Part shown: one piece after another, positions 25,659 through 34,323 of the stretch
How positions within the stretch are numbered: the stretch's first letter is position 1
How the letters are laid out: each line of letters opens with the position of its first letter
Assembly: GCA_037189845.1 (NCBI GenBank)
Contig: JBBCIS010000009.1
Span: forward strand, 62,001 to 126,000
Direction of reading: 5' to 3'
DNA from: JAMLHH01 sp037189845
Lineage (GTDB): Bacteria; Bacteroidota; Bacteroidia; Chitinophagales; JADIYW01
Length of the DNA: 64,000 bases
Notes under the pieces: generated by a model
Told to the model about the DNA's origin: nothing
The model's input: only the letters and a program-made list of their open reading frames with translations
The model's database searches: none
Position numbers and translations under genes: made by a program

Positions 25659-26751
25659 AGATATTCAAAAGATTTTTTTGCTCCTCCTCCCAGTTCCAGA
25701 TATTTTTCGCTTGCCGGCACTGCTCCTGCAAATGAGTATAATGCTGAGGATTTTGGATGAGTTCTGAAATAGCTTTTACAATGGTTTGGGTTTGTAAATC
25801 TTTTATCAGAACAGCGACTTCATATTGTTTGTTCATGAGCCTGTACTCAGGGAAATCCATAGATATCTGCGGAACATCTGCCTGAACGTAATCAAAAAAT
25901 TTATTGGCTAATGAATAGTAATAATTCAGTCCCAGATTTTGCAAAAGATTGACTCCGATATAAGCGTTTTGAGTGTATGTCCACAATTCATCAGGAGCGA
26001 GTTGCCCGAGAAATTTCACTTTATTCTGAACATTCAAATCTCTCACTTTTTGTTTCAGCTCTTTTTCTATATCACCCTGACCAGCTATGTACAAAGGCAT
26101 TGCGATAGATGGCATTGCTTCTATCAGCTCTTCAATTCCGCGACCGATATTCAATGCACCCTGATACAAAATATAAGATGCTGTTTTTTTACTTTCGGGC
26201 ATTCTTTTGACCGGCATATTCCTCACCAGACCGACTTCCTGATGATATGCCTGAGATAATTCCTGCGCTATACTTTGACTGACGGTATAGACTTTATCCA
26301 TCTTAGGCACAAAGATCTTTTCTATCTGCAACCAAAATCTATGCACTTTGGGACGTTCGATGATTTCCGGACAATAGGGAAACCACTCATGCGCATCATA
26401 GACCACTTTTTTGCCTTTCAATCTTGCAACCAGCCAAGCTGGAACAATGGTATCCAAATCTATTGCATTGACGATATCTGCTTTCTGAAACATCATCCAC
26501 AACATCAGGCGGATGTTGTATTCCATGTAAAAAAGAAACCCTTTACGAAAGATACATTTCAATCTTTTCTGGCTAAAAATTCGGGGCTGCAATGGCTTGG
26601 AAGACGGTAATTCTCTTCCTACCAAAGTGACCTCATATCCTGCCCGAACCAGACTGTCACAGATGCGGTGCATGCGCTGGTCGGTCGTCAAATCATTGAT
26701 AACGGTGCAGATGATTCTATTTTCGGTATCGGATGTATTGCTGCTCTTCAT
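25645..26751 (-). CDS. Glycosyltransferase family 4-like protein
   Basis: 368 residues. RIICTVINDLTTDQRMHRICDSLVRAGYEVTLVGRE is the standard N-terminal Rossmann segment. YDAHEWFPYCPEI and MDKVYTVSQSIAQEL follow, and YILYQGALNIGRGIEELIEAM marks the donor domain. The gene overlaps recQ by 35 bp upstream and the next glycosyltransferase by 14 bp downstream, an unusual helicase-glycosyltransferase operon that is probably coincidental packing. Confidence 0.85.
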   Translation of the reverse strand: MKSSNTSDTENRIICTVINDLTTDQRMHRICDSLVRAGYEVTLVGRELPSSKPLQPRIFSQKRLKCIFRKGFLFYMEYNIRLMLWMMFQKADIVNAIDLDTIVPAWLVARLKGKKVVYDAHEWFPYCPEIIERPKVHRFWLQIEKIFVPKMDKVYTVSQSIAQELSQAYHQEVGLVRNMPVKRMPESKKTASYILYQGALNIGRGIEELIEAMPSIAMPLYIAGQGDIEKELKQKVRDLNVQNKVKFLGQLAPDELWTYTQNAYIGVNLLQNLGLNYYYSLANKFFDYVQADVPQISMDFPEYRLMNKQYEVAVLIKDLQTQTIVKAISELIQNPQHYTHLQEQCRQAKNIWNWEEEQKNLLNIYEQL

Positions 26752-28639
26752 CTACCCAGACTAATTGTTCTTCGTCTATGAGATATCTCAACATCTCAAG
26801 ATAGTGTTCTTTGAGCGTATTGCCCAATTTATCGTTCAGTTCCTGCATCCGGATACCCTGCTCACCATAAGGTTCTATCATTCTGATGAGCCGTTTTCTG
26901 ATGTCTTCGGAGTTGACAGATTGCAGTTGTTTCATCTTCAGGCAATGGTCGCAAGAGCCGCATTTTTCAGGATTTTTTTCACCGAAATATCTTCTCAGAA
27001 TGACTTGCCTGCAAGAGCTATCGTCAGCTTCTGCATAGTCCAGCATAGCTTCGATTCTCCCTTTTATCTGATTTTTGGTAAAAGATATAAAGTCAAAATC
27101 CAGCCGCACATATTCATCTTTCAACCTTTCCTCCAAAAATGTAATTCTTGGTTTTTCGGTACTCTGGATATATAAAATAACTCCACGTTCCGACAACTCT
27201 TTCAGCATTTTGATACAATCGTTGGGCTGCATCAAGACTTTTTTCGCCAATTGAAGCTCGTTGATTTTGACCACATGATTTTGTACACCCTCATACGTGC
27301 GCAGGATGGCTTTGATGAGTCCGTCATACATCATATTCGCTACCTGAAACTTGTACAAATCCGTCCTGTCCAGATTCACTTTCATTCTGGAGGGAAGATA
27401 AAATGCTTCCCCTAATGTCAGGTATCCCGATTGTTCGAGCATCTTCAGCGCATTGAAAACCTGAACGGTTTCCCATTTGTATTTTTTAGAAAAATCTACA
27501 AGATTAAATTCATAGCTGTGGCCTTTGCCGCCAGCAAATGCAATGTTCAGGTAGTTGTACAGCGCATTATACACCAGCTTCACAAACTGAAAATCAGGGA
27601 ATTTCTCATCGACTGCTTTGAAGAGCTTTTCTTTATCCTTTTCATTGAAAAGCAATACGGCATAGCTTCTTTTCCCATCTCGTCCGCCTCTGCCTGCTTC
27701 CTGATAGTATGCCTCCAAAGATTCCGGCACATCGGCATGTACGACCAGACGGACATCGGGCTTATCTATCCCCATCCCGAAAGCATTGGTACAGCACATC
27801 ACCCGGCATTGGTTAGCAATCCATGCTTCCTGCCGTTTGTTGCGCTCCTGCGCGTTGAGTCCTGCATGGTAAAATGTAGCAGATATTCCTCTTTGTATCA
27901 GATATTGAGCGATTTCTTCGGTTTTCTTTCTATTGGAAGTATAAACGATAGCCGTTCCGGGAACTTTCTGTAAAATCTCTAATAGCTTTTCGGGTTTAGA
28001 AGTATGCTCTCTGACAGCAAAAGATATGTTCGGACGTTCAAAAGACGCCGTAAAAATCTGTACATTTTTTCTCAGATTCAGAGAGGTGACAATATCTTTT
28101 TGCACTTCGGGTGTAGCACTCGCCGTCAATGCCATCACGGGTATATCCGGAAAAAACTCTCGGATGGCAGCGATATTTCTATAGCTCGGTCTGAAATCAA
28201 AACCCCATTGCGAGATACAATGCGCTTCGTCTACCGCCAGCATAGAAACGGGCAATGTTTTTAAAGCTATCAGAAATCTCGGTGAGCTCAATCTTTCGGG
28301 TGAAACATACAACAGTTTGGTATGTCCTACTGCACAGTTATTCAGTACGCCGTCAATTTCATATTCACTCATTCCTGAAAAAATAGCGGCTGCGCTGACT
28401 CCTCTTCTTTTGAGCTGCTGCACCTGGTCTTTCATCAGAGCGATTAATGGTGAAATCACAATACAGACTCCTTCTCTTGCAAGCGCAGGCACCTGATAGC
28501 ACACAGATTTACCGGCTCCGGTAGGTAACAAAGCCAACACATCATTACCTTGCAGATTGGCATCTACGATGGCATCCTGTGGCGGCCTGAACTGAGAATA
28601 TTTCCAGACTTCACGTAATATATCTAAAGCTGATTTCAT
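26717..28639 (-). CDS. recQ: RecQ family ATP-dependent DNA helicase
   Basis: 640 residues. Walker A is LPTGAGKS (38-45) and the DEAH box is at 137-140 (AVDEAHCISQWGFDFRPSY). Motif VI is in YYQEAGRGGRDGK. The zinc-binding RecQ C-terminal region follows, with Cys residues in CRQVILRRYFGEKNPEKCGSCDHC. A short winged-helix C-terminus ends the protein and no HRDC domain is visible. It unwinds DNA 3'-5' in recombination and repair. A decayed second copy of its first 25 codons lies at 31033-31104, beyond the DUF262-RAMA pair. Confidence 0.95.
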   Translation of the reverse strand: MKSALDILREVWKYSQFRPPQDAIVDANLQGNDVLALLPTGAGKSVCYQVPALAREGVCIVISPLIALMKDQVQQLKRRGVSAAAIFSGMSEYEIDGVLNNCAVGHTKLLYVSPERLSSPRFLIALKTLPVSMLAVDEAHCISQWGFDFRPSYRNIAAIREFFPDIPVMALTASATPEVQKDIVTSLNLRKNVQIFTASFERPNISFAVREHTSKPEKLLEILQKVPGTAIVYTSNRKKTEEIAQYLIQRGISATFYHAGLNAQERNKRQEAWIANQCRVMCCTNAFGMGIDKPDVRLVVHADVPESLEAYYQEAGRGGRDGKRSYAVLLFNEKDKEKLFKAVDEKFPDFQFVKLVYNALYNYLNIAFAGGKGHSYEFNLVDFSKKYKWETVQVFNALKMLEQSGYLTLGEAFYLPSRMKVNLDRTDLYKFQVANMMYDGLIKAILRTYEGVQNHVVKINELQLAKKVLMQPNDCIKMLKELSERGVILYIQSTEKPRITFLEERLKDEYVRLDFDFISFTKNQIKGRIEAMLDYAEADDSSCRQVILRRYFGEKNPEKCGSCDHCLKMKQLQSVNSEDIRKRLIRMIEPYGEQGIRMQELNDKLGNTLKEHYLEMLRYLIDEEQLVWVDEEQQYIRYRK

Positions 28640-28686
28640 GAGTGTTATCGCTAAGATAATCAGAGAATTTCTTAACTGTCATTACG

Positions 28687-30363
28687 TTATTGTAGTTCAG
28701 GAAATCTATTTGGCCAGAAATCCTTAAAATCACTTCTTTTTACTTTATATTTTCTATTGTTCATTAAAAATTCTACGTAGTCATAATCTATCCAAAATCT
28801 TTCAAAAATTGACAAACCTCTATCTGTGCCTAAGATTAGTCCTGGATAATTCCTTGAACGGCCATCCCCAAATTCTACAGGGTAAATTTCTGGCACTAAA
28901 CTTCCAAATGAATTCGCATTTACCATAGTTCCGTCTTTCTTTGTAGCCACCACTTTTGTCAATCGGTGTACATCTTGTTTTTTCTTTACAACATTACTCG
29001 TTTTTGCATTTAACAACCTCTCCTTTTCTGCTTCTAGAATTTCGACTACCCTTTTTAATCCATCAACAGAACCACCTTTACCTTCTATAATATTTTGATT
29101 TACCTCTCTAATTGTCTCATTAATCTTTGCTACCTCAACATTTTCATTATCAAGTTGTCTTTGGTTTCCGCAACTTAAAAATTCCATTATTTCATCATAA
29201 ACATAATATTTGTCGGAAGATTGCAACTCCACATATTCACTATAAAGTGCGTGTCTTTTTATGTAGCTATCTACTTCGATATTAATTACATCCATAGTAG
29301 ATGCAGTTCCATACATAAATGAAAACATTTTTTCTGAATAAAACTTATGTCTATCTCTGATGTTGGTCGATTTACTAGCATCAGTTCTAGTTTTAGCTAA
29401 GTATTCTATCCAATATGAAGACCGGTTATCTTTCTTATATTTCTCACATTCATTTTTAAAGCGTATAAATGCACCCATAATTTTATCTTTCCAACTTATA
29501 AGTCCTAAATTTTTACATTCCTTAGCCAATAAGTACAAATGGATAATTTCATAATTTTCCATTTTTGTTTCTTCTATTGCATCATATAAATCATTTAGAA
29601 CATCTACAAATCGATTCTTATATATGGATATGGAATCCATATTTATGTACTCATAATACAACTCGTCCAAAATTTGGGACTTAATATCTACAAATCTTGC
29701 GTTCGTTTCAAGCTCTATAAATAACAAAAACATTTGAGCTATCAATTGACGGATTTTCCCTCTGTCAATTCTATTTTTCTTTACAAATGTTTCAATAAAA
29801 TCATGTCCTGCTTCATTTCCAATTCCACCAATTTCTCTAATAAATTCCGAAAATTCTCCCGGCATAGCATCTCTTGTTTCCTGACTGCTTAAAGGTGCTC
29901 CTGATTGTAGCCTTATAAATACATCTCTCAACTCATCATCACCCGCATTTGATATTATGCAGACCGTCAATTCATAGTTTAAAAATTCATTTTTAATTCT
30001 TTCAGGTAGGTTATGAAAATTCTTATTTGCCCATTCGCAAGAAAATGCTCTTAAATATGTTGGAAATTTATTTTTTGGAATGCTTACATCAAGCAATTTA
30101 AAATCATCATTATCATAGAAATCTCTTATTGCAGAGTTTCGTTGTTGCCCATCTACTATCTCATATTTGTCTATAGATGTATCACGTTGATAAAGTATCA
30201 TTTTAGGAATTGGGAAACCCCGTAAAATGGAATCTATCAATCTTTTCTTTTGAGTATCTTTCCATACTTCAGCACGCTGATATTCTGCATTTACTATCAG
30301 GCTATTTTTCTTTTCTAAAGCCAACAGGTCTTTAATTTTCATTGATTTAGTCTCAGTTCTCAT
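28687..30363 (-). CDS. DUF262 (GmrS/ParB-like) domain protein without recognisable nuclease domain
   Basis: 558 residues. Residues 10-200 are DUF262: NAEYQRAEVWKDTQKKRLIDSILRGFPIP and the signature DGQQR at 71-75, the NTP-dependent sensor half of GmrSD-type modification-dependent restriction enzymes. The HNH (DUF1524) partner domain normally fused to or encoded beside it is not seen. Instead there is a helical middle, a probable coiled coil around 405-450, and an unassigned basic C-terminus ending FKDFWPNRFPELQ. It starts 5 bp after the RAMA gene stop, so both form one operon. The region is visibly more AT-rich than its neighbours, suggesting transfer. Confidence 0.82.
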   Translation of the reverse strand: MRTETKSMKIKDLLALEKKNSLIVNAEYQRAEVWKDTQKKRLIDSILRGFPIPKMILYQRDTSIDKYEIVDGQQRNSAIRDFYDNDDFKLLDVSIPKNKFPTYLRAFSCEWANKNFHNLPERIKNEFLNYELTVCIISNAGDDELRDVFIRLQSGAPLSSQETRDAMPGEFSEFIREIGGIGNEAGHDFIETFVKKNRIDRGKIRQLIAQMFLLFIELETNARFVDIKSQILDELYYEYINMDSISIYKNRFVDVLNDLYDAIEETKMENYEIIHLYLLAKECKNLGLISWKDKIMGAFIRFKNECEKYKKDNRSSYWIEYLAKTRTDASKSTNIRDRHKFYSEKMFSFMYGTASTMDVINIEVDSYIKRHALYSEYVELQSSDKYYVYDEIMEFLSCGNQRQLDNENVEVAKINETIREVNQNIIEGKGGSVDGLKRVVEILEAEKERLLNAKTSNVVKKKQDVHRLTKVVATKKDGTMVNANSFGSLVPEIYPVEFGDGRSRNYPGLILGTDRGLSIFERFWIDYDYVEFLMNNRKYKVKRSDFKDFWPNRFPELQ

Positions 30364-30368
30364 CTAAT

Positions 30369-30797
30369 TTATTTTTGTCTTATTGAATCTAATGTTTGCC
30401 AGATATTATTCTTTTCATCTAAAAACTCCCAAAACTTCCAGCCGTTTATTGCAACTCCCTCCGCTGCTTCAACCGCTGCAGCAGAAGGAGAGGTATATTC
30501 TTTACCATTGAAAAGAATTTTACCATTTACAATTTCGGCTGTATGTAAGGCCCCCTTGTAATGGCTTCTTAATTTCATACCATTGACCAGTAAACATCCT
30601 TTCCAAAACAAGCCATGATTAGTCAATCCCTTACGTTCATTTACAATGCTAAATTGCTTGACCTCTATCTTATCATAGTTTTCAATTGATTGTAAAACTC
30701 TTTTAATAATATCATTATAATCTTCATCAAAAGAATTTCTGTACTGCTCAATCAGTCTGAATGTTTCGATATCAATCTGTATTGATTTCTTTTCCAT
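30369..30797 (-). CDS. RAMA-domain protein with an N-terminal helical (possible RHH) segment
   Basis: 142 residues. The C-terminal half (about 62-125) is a RAMA-type domain. It has HYKGALHTAEIVNGKILFNGKEYTSPSAAAVEA followed by NGWKFWEF, the conserved SPSxAA and NGWxFW core. RAMA domains are associated with recognition of modified or adenine-methylated DNA in restriction and chromatin proteins. Residues 1-40 (IQIDIETFRLIEQYRNSFDEDYNDIIKRVLQ) look like a short DNA-binding or dimerisation unit. It is the first gene of the pair with the DUF262 protein, which suggests RAMA as reader and DUF262 as effector or sensor. The pairing role is inference. Confidence 0.78.
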   Translation of the reverse strand: MEKKSIQIDIETFRLIEQYRNSFDEDYNDIIKRVLQSIENYDKIEVKQFSIVNERKGLTNHGLFWKGCLLVNGMKLRSHYKGALHTAEIVNGKILFNGKEYTSPSAAAVEAAEGVAINGWKFWEFLDEKNNIWQTLDSIRQK

Positions 30798-31032
30798 AAA
30801 TCAAATCTAAAAATATATTTTTAGATTTTTTAGAAAAATAAGATAAAATGTTTTCAATAAATTCTAAAAAACAAACTTAAAGAGTCACTTAACTCACGTT
30901 GTTTTTTATGAAAAATATACTCATTCCTAATAAATGTACCCTCATGATGCGAGAACATCATACATACATTTCCTATATGTAAGAAAACATCAAAATAACA
31001 GGACTTAGAAAATTATATTACCATAATATGGG

Positions 31033-31104
31033 GATTCTCCTGTGACTGTATGAACTGGGGAAATTTCCAGACTTCACATATAAAATGAGGACTAAGGACT
31101 TCAT
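31033..31104 (-). pseudogene. Decayed fragment of a second recQ 5' end
   Basis: On the minus strand an ATG at 31104 begins a stretch that resembles the first 25 or so codons of recQ at 28639. It contains the 15-nt block ATTTCCAGACTTCAC (plus-strand view) plus TGAACTG and TCCTGTG. It encodes a recognisable EVWKFPQF in place of EVWKYSQF but is out of frame with its ATG by small indels. Similarity fades near 31033. It marks the far side of the DUF262-RAMA insert. Confidence 0.6.
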
Positions 31105-31121
31105 TAGATATAAAGAGCTAC

Positions 31122-31349
31122 CTACCTAAACAATGTAACTATCTCTTGTTGCAGATCTTCGTGAGATATAGTTTGTTTATTTTTCAACTGTTCACGACCA
31201 AGTTCTATTCGTTTTTTTTGTTCGGCTGTCAATTGATAAACATCATCTACCTCAGAATCAAGCAGCTGCTTAATCTGTTCCATCACAGCAATATCTTCAA
31301 GATTTGCTATGCGATTGATCAACTCTATTTTTAATTCTGCTATACTCAC
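31122..31349 (-). CDS. Orphan antitoxin-like small protein
   Basis: 75 residues from a GTG start at 31349. The charged helical sequence with VYQLTAEQKKRIELGREQLKNKQTISHEDLQQEI resembles antitoxins that pair with RelE/ParE-type toxins in Bacteroidota. No toxin gene follows: the next 320 bp downstream hold only the recQ fragment and non-coding DNA. It may be a leftover of a toxin-antitoxin pair or act on a toxin encoded elsewhere. Confidence 0.55.
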   Translation of the reverse strand: MSIAELKIELINRIANLEDIAVMEQIKQLLDSEVDDVYQLTAEQKKRIELGREQLKNKQTISHEDLQQEIVTLFR

Positions 31350-31458
31350 AATTTAAAAATAAGTATTTTTTCGGGTAATTTCTTGATAACACCCAAAAGC
31401 AAATAAGGCTCTAAAAACAAATCCTGTGGTTATCCAGGCTCCTTCGTTGTCAGATATC

Positions 31459-32862
31459 TCAGTTACTCACCTTTTGAAACCACTCATAATCGGGTGTTTC
31501 CTTTCCGAAGACATGACCCACGTATTTTCTCTTCCCTAACCTTCTGCCTAATAGTACTGTAAGAGATTGTATGATATTTTCAAAGTAAGTCTTATGGTAG
31601 CCTACGTTCTGAATTCTTTTGACATATACTTTGAAAGATTGAAGCTGTTGTCTGAAAGTATCCAGCTCATTTTGTTCAAACAGGATTTTCAGAATGAGAT
31701 ATTTTGAATTCAGATTCCAGATTTTGTCTTTGAATTCGTTCGTCAGCAGAATTTTCAGAGCCTTATCAAATTCTTTTTGAGCATAATAGATTTTTGCCAG
31801 ATTGTATACGATGGTATTCTGAGCATAATTAGTATGTATCAGATGTCGATGTGTCTGCAAAAAATCGTAACTCATGTCGAGCTCGCCCAGTTTGATTCCC
31901 AGCGTGATGACATTAGTAAAGATAAACCGGTTGATTTCCTGGTGTTCGATGAGCGCACCATTGTCAATCGCATAGATATAAATCTCAAAGGCTTTTCGGG
32001 TATATTCAATGTTGTTCTGATTGGATTTTTTAATACAAAAATTAATCACTGTTCTGTACAGCGTATTCAGATCTTTTTGAGAAAACAACATTTCATGTTC
32101 TTGAATATCAGATAACAACCCGGGAAACACATCTTCCTGCTCATGCTCTACTAATTGAAAAAGCTGGTAGTAAATTCTTACGAGAGGTTCTTTGAGGTAA
32201 TCAGATTCAGGTAATATCCGTAAAAGTGATTCCAGTAATGGATGCCGGATTTTGGATTCCATTACTTTATTGATAGTATTGATGGTACAGGCAGATTTCA
32301 GCGTTTCGATTACAGTATAAATGGTAAAATTTTCCACTGCTGATGAATAACCAAAGTCGTCTGTTCTTACATTATTGGATTGAAAATGATAATTGGCAAT
32401 GCTTATTTCATATTGATGAAGATAATAATTAGCATCGTGCACTGCTTCTGAGTCTAATTGTCCCTGTAGCTCATTGATGACCAAACGGGCTGGCTTTTCT
32501 ACTCCGCTCTGTAAAAAATGGTGCAACAAAATTTTATTATATGTAACCGGATTTTTCTTCAAATACCTGAATGTGATAAAATCTTCCAAAACACAGGTGA
32601 CAGATGATAAAAGATGCCTGACTTTTAGATCATTATACTCAGAAATACTGCCATAAACTGCATTGTAGATTTCCTCCTTGGTAATATCTCCGATCTCATT
32701 GATCTTAGTATCGAAAAAAAGATCAAAAAAGGTTGAAACATCTTTAGCTGTTCTGACAAAATTATTTTTAAAAAAGTTCTTAAAGAGCTTCAAATCATTA
32801 TTATCCAGTGATTTAAGTAAAAAATAAAATTTGGAGTCTTTTAATTTCATACCAAATAGCAT
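31459..32862 (-). CDS. Helical-repeat (TPR-like) protein of unknown function
   Basis: 467 residues. The start may instead be the ATG at 32850 (MKLKDSKFYFLLKSLDNNDLKLFKNFF), which matches the usual opening of such proteins. The whole chain is helical with TPR-like pairs, for example NTIVYNLAKIYYAQKEFDKALKILL. No signal peptide, no membrane segment and no catalytic motif. Proteins of this layout are common in Bacteroidota and uncharacterised. Monocistronic. Confidence 0.75.
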   Translation of the reverse strand: MLFGMKLKDSKFYFLLKSLDNNDLKLFKNFFKNNFVRTAKDVSTFFDLFFDTKINEIGDITKEEIYNAVYGSISEYNDLKVRHLLSSVTCVLEDFITFRYLKKNPVTYNKILLHHFLQSGVEKPARLVINELQGQLDSEAVHDANYYLHQYEISIANYHFQSNNVRTDDFGYSSAVENFTIYTVIETLKSACTINTINKVMESKIRHPLLESLLRILPESDYLKEPLVRIYYQLFQLVEHEQEDVFPGLLSDIQEHEMLFSQKDLNTLYRTVINFCIKKSNQNNIEYTRKAFEIYIYAIDNGALIEHQEINRFIFTNVITLGIKLGELDMSYDFLQTHRHLIHTNYAQNTIVYNLAKIYYAQKEFDKALKILLTNEFKDKIWNLNSKYLILKILFEQNELDTFRQQLQSFKVYVKRIQNVGYHKTYFENIIQSLTVLLGRRLGKRKYVGHVFGKETPDYEWFQKVSN

Positions 32863-33286
32863 TTAAAATATCCGACAATATATAAAATTTGTCAGTTTAA
32901 GAATCTCCTCACCTGTAGCTTAAAAAACTTCCGGAAACCTCACGGGTCATTTAACATGTACAGTTCATCTCAATCCAAATAAGGTTCACCTTTAAATGCA
33001 ATGATACCAGCATCATACCTCCTTAAACGGGGAGTAAGTTTATGTGTAAGAATTATCCGGTAAATAAAGAAAACAAATTTCCAATATTTCCGACAAAATT
33101 ATTTTTTTGAATAAAAATTTAAATACAACAAAACTTTATTTATCAATAGTTTGAAAAACTAAAAAAATATAAATTTTCATTTTAAACAGATAATACGACA
33201 TAAAATTATGCTGACATAATAAATAATTTGTCAAATATTTATTAACAATTTCGACATATATTTGAATTACAACAATCAAGAATTGT
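32863..33286 (+). promoter_or_regulatory. AT-rich divergent intergenic region with a promoter for the 33287 lipoprotein
   Basis: TATATTTG at 33257-33264 matches the Bacteroidota -7 element TAnnTTTG and lies 22 bp before the start codon at 33287. No clear -33 TTTG sits at the expected distance. No open frame of note is present, and I see no repeat or RNA structure. Confidence 0.5.
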
Positions 33287-34183
33287 ATGAAAAAGGTACT
33301 ATTCATCATCGCCTCACTTTTAATCAGTTGTATGTTTTCATGCAACAAAGACAAAGGTGTTTTAAGTGTGATAGAAGGAATACCTCATCATCATGATACG
33401 ATTCCTCACAATCCTGACAAACGCATCAAAGTAAAACAGTCGATTAAAATCCATGATGATAATGTCAACGGGGTTTTCCTTAGAAGAGTCAATTCCATTC
33501 AGGAAGCAGTCTATTACTTCTATAATGAAAGCGATTATCTGGATAGTCTGGTCGTTTTTGCTGATACTACAAAAAGCAGGCTGACGAAGTCTATGAAGCT
33601 TCATTACGTTCCTTCAGAAAACAAAATCAGAGCCAACTTCTACGAATGGCAGGTTGGATATTATACGATGGACTTTCACTATGACAATAATAACAAAATA
33701 CTGAAAATCTCTACTGAATCTCAGGGCAAAGAGTATGGAATTTTCTACATCTATGAGCAGGATACTCTGAAGCATATCAAAATGGAATATGGTAAAGTTT
33801 CCATCTCTACCAATATGAAATATGATCAGTACTCTAACCTGAAAGAATATGAAATATACAACACATCTGAACCATATATAAGAGCTCAGTTTGAATATGA
33901 CTATTCTTTCCCTGTAGACAAGACCTTTGACATCAGATTTGCCAGCATAGAAATTAAATTCCTCTATGAAGGCGGCGTAAATGTTGCTCACCTGATGGGG
34001 TTGAATTATGGACTCGGAAATTCTCACATTGTGAGGAGCCGTTACGAAACCAGGCTGGAAGACAGCACCATTGTGAGAAATCAATACGAATTTGAGTATA
34101 CCAAAGACAGCTTTGACAGGCTTGTCGGAAGAAAAATTAAATTTAATAACAGAGCAGAAGCAACTTTTAAATATGAATATTAG
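33287..34183 (+). CDS. Lipoprotein of unknown function
   Basis: 298 residues with signal peptide and lipobox MFSC (C19) followed by NKDKG. A His-rich linker (GIPHHHDTIPHNPDKR) precedes a body of repeated beta-hairpins with Tyr/Asn motifs (FHYDNNNKILKIS, EYEFEYTKDSFDRLVGRK). Such YD-like hairpin repeats occur in Bacteroidota surface lipoproteins. No enzyme motif is visible. It is followed by a strong inverted repeat. Confidence 0.75.
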   Translation: MKKVLFIIASLLISCMFSCNKDKGVLSVIEGIPHHHDTIPHNPDKRIKVKQSIKIHDDNVNGVFLRRVNSIQEAVYYFYNESDYLDSLVVFADTTKSRLTKSMKLHYVPSENKIRANFYEWQVGYYTMDFHYDNNNKILKISTESQGKEYGIFYIYEQDTLKHIKMEYGKVSISTNMKYDQYSNLKEYEIYNTSEPYIRAQFEYDYSFPVDKTFDIRFASIEIKFLYEGGVNVAHLMGLNYGLGNSHIVRSRYETRLEDSTIVRNQYEFEYTKDSFDRLVGRKIKFNNRAEATFKYEY

Positions 34184-34210
34184 AAAATAAACCCTATTCC
34201 CCCCGATGTG

Positions 34211-34277
34211 TTGAGTCAGGAAATTCTCCGGATTTCTAAATAACAGAAAGCTCCTTCCGGAGAGTATTCTGACTCAA
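34211..34277 (+). terminator. Long inverted repeat, probable terminator
   Basis: Positions 34211-34231 and 34257-34277 are reverse complements at 18 of 21 positions (TTGAGTCAGG ... CTGACTCAA ends), with a 25-nt loop. No long U-run follows, so termination may rely on the stem alone. It separates the lipoprotein gene from the acyltransferase gene. Confidence 0.5.
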
Positions 34278-34323
34278 TAACATTACCCACTCTACCATCC
34301 CTATAACCCACTCATCTTTTACT

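Noticed and set aside
27431..27973. 180-codon plus-strand open frame
   Set aside because: It lies antisense inside recQ, whose motifs prove the minus strand is coding.
24537..28639. Functional link between glycosyltransferases and recQ
   Set aside because: Overlap shows co-transcription, but no shared pathway is known and packing alone explains it.
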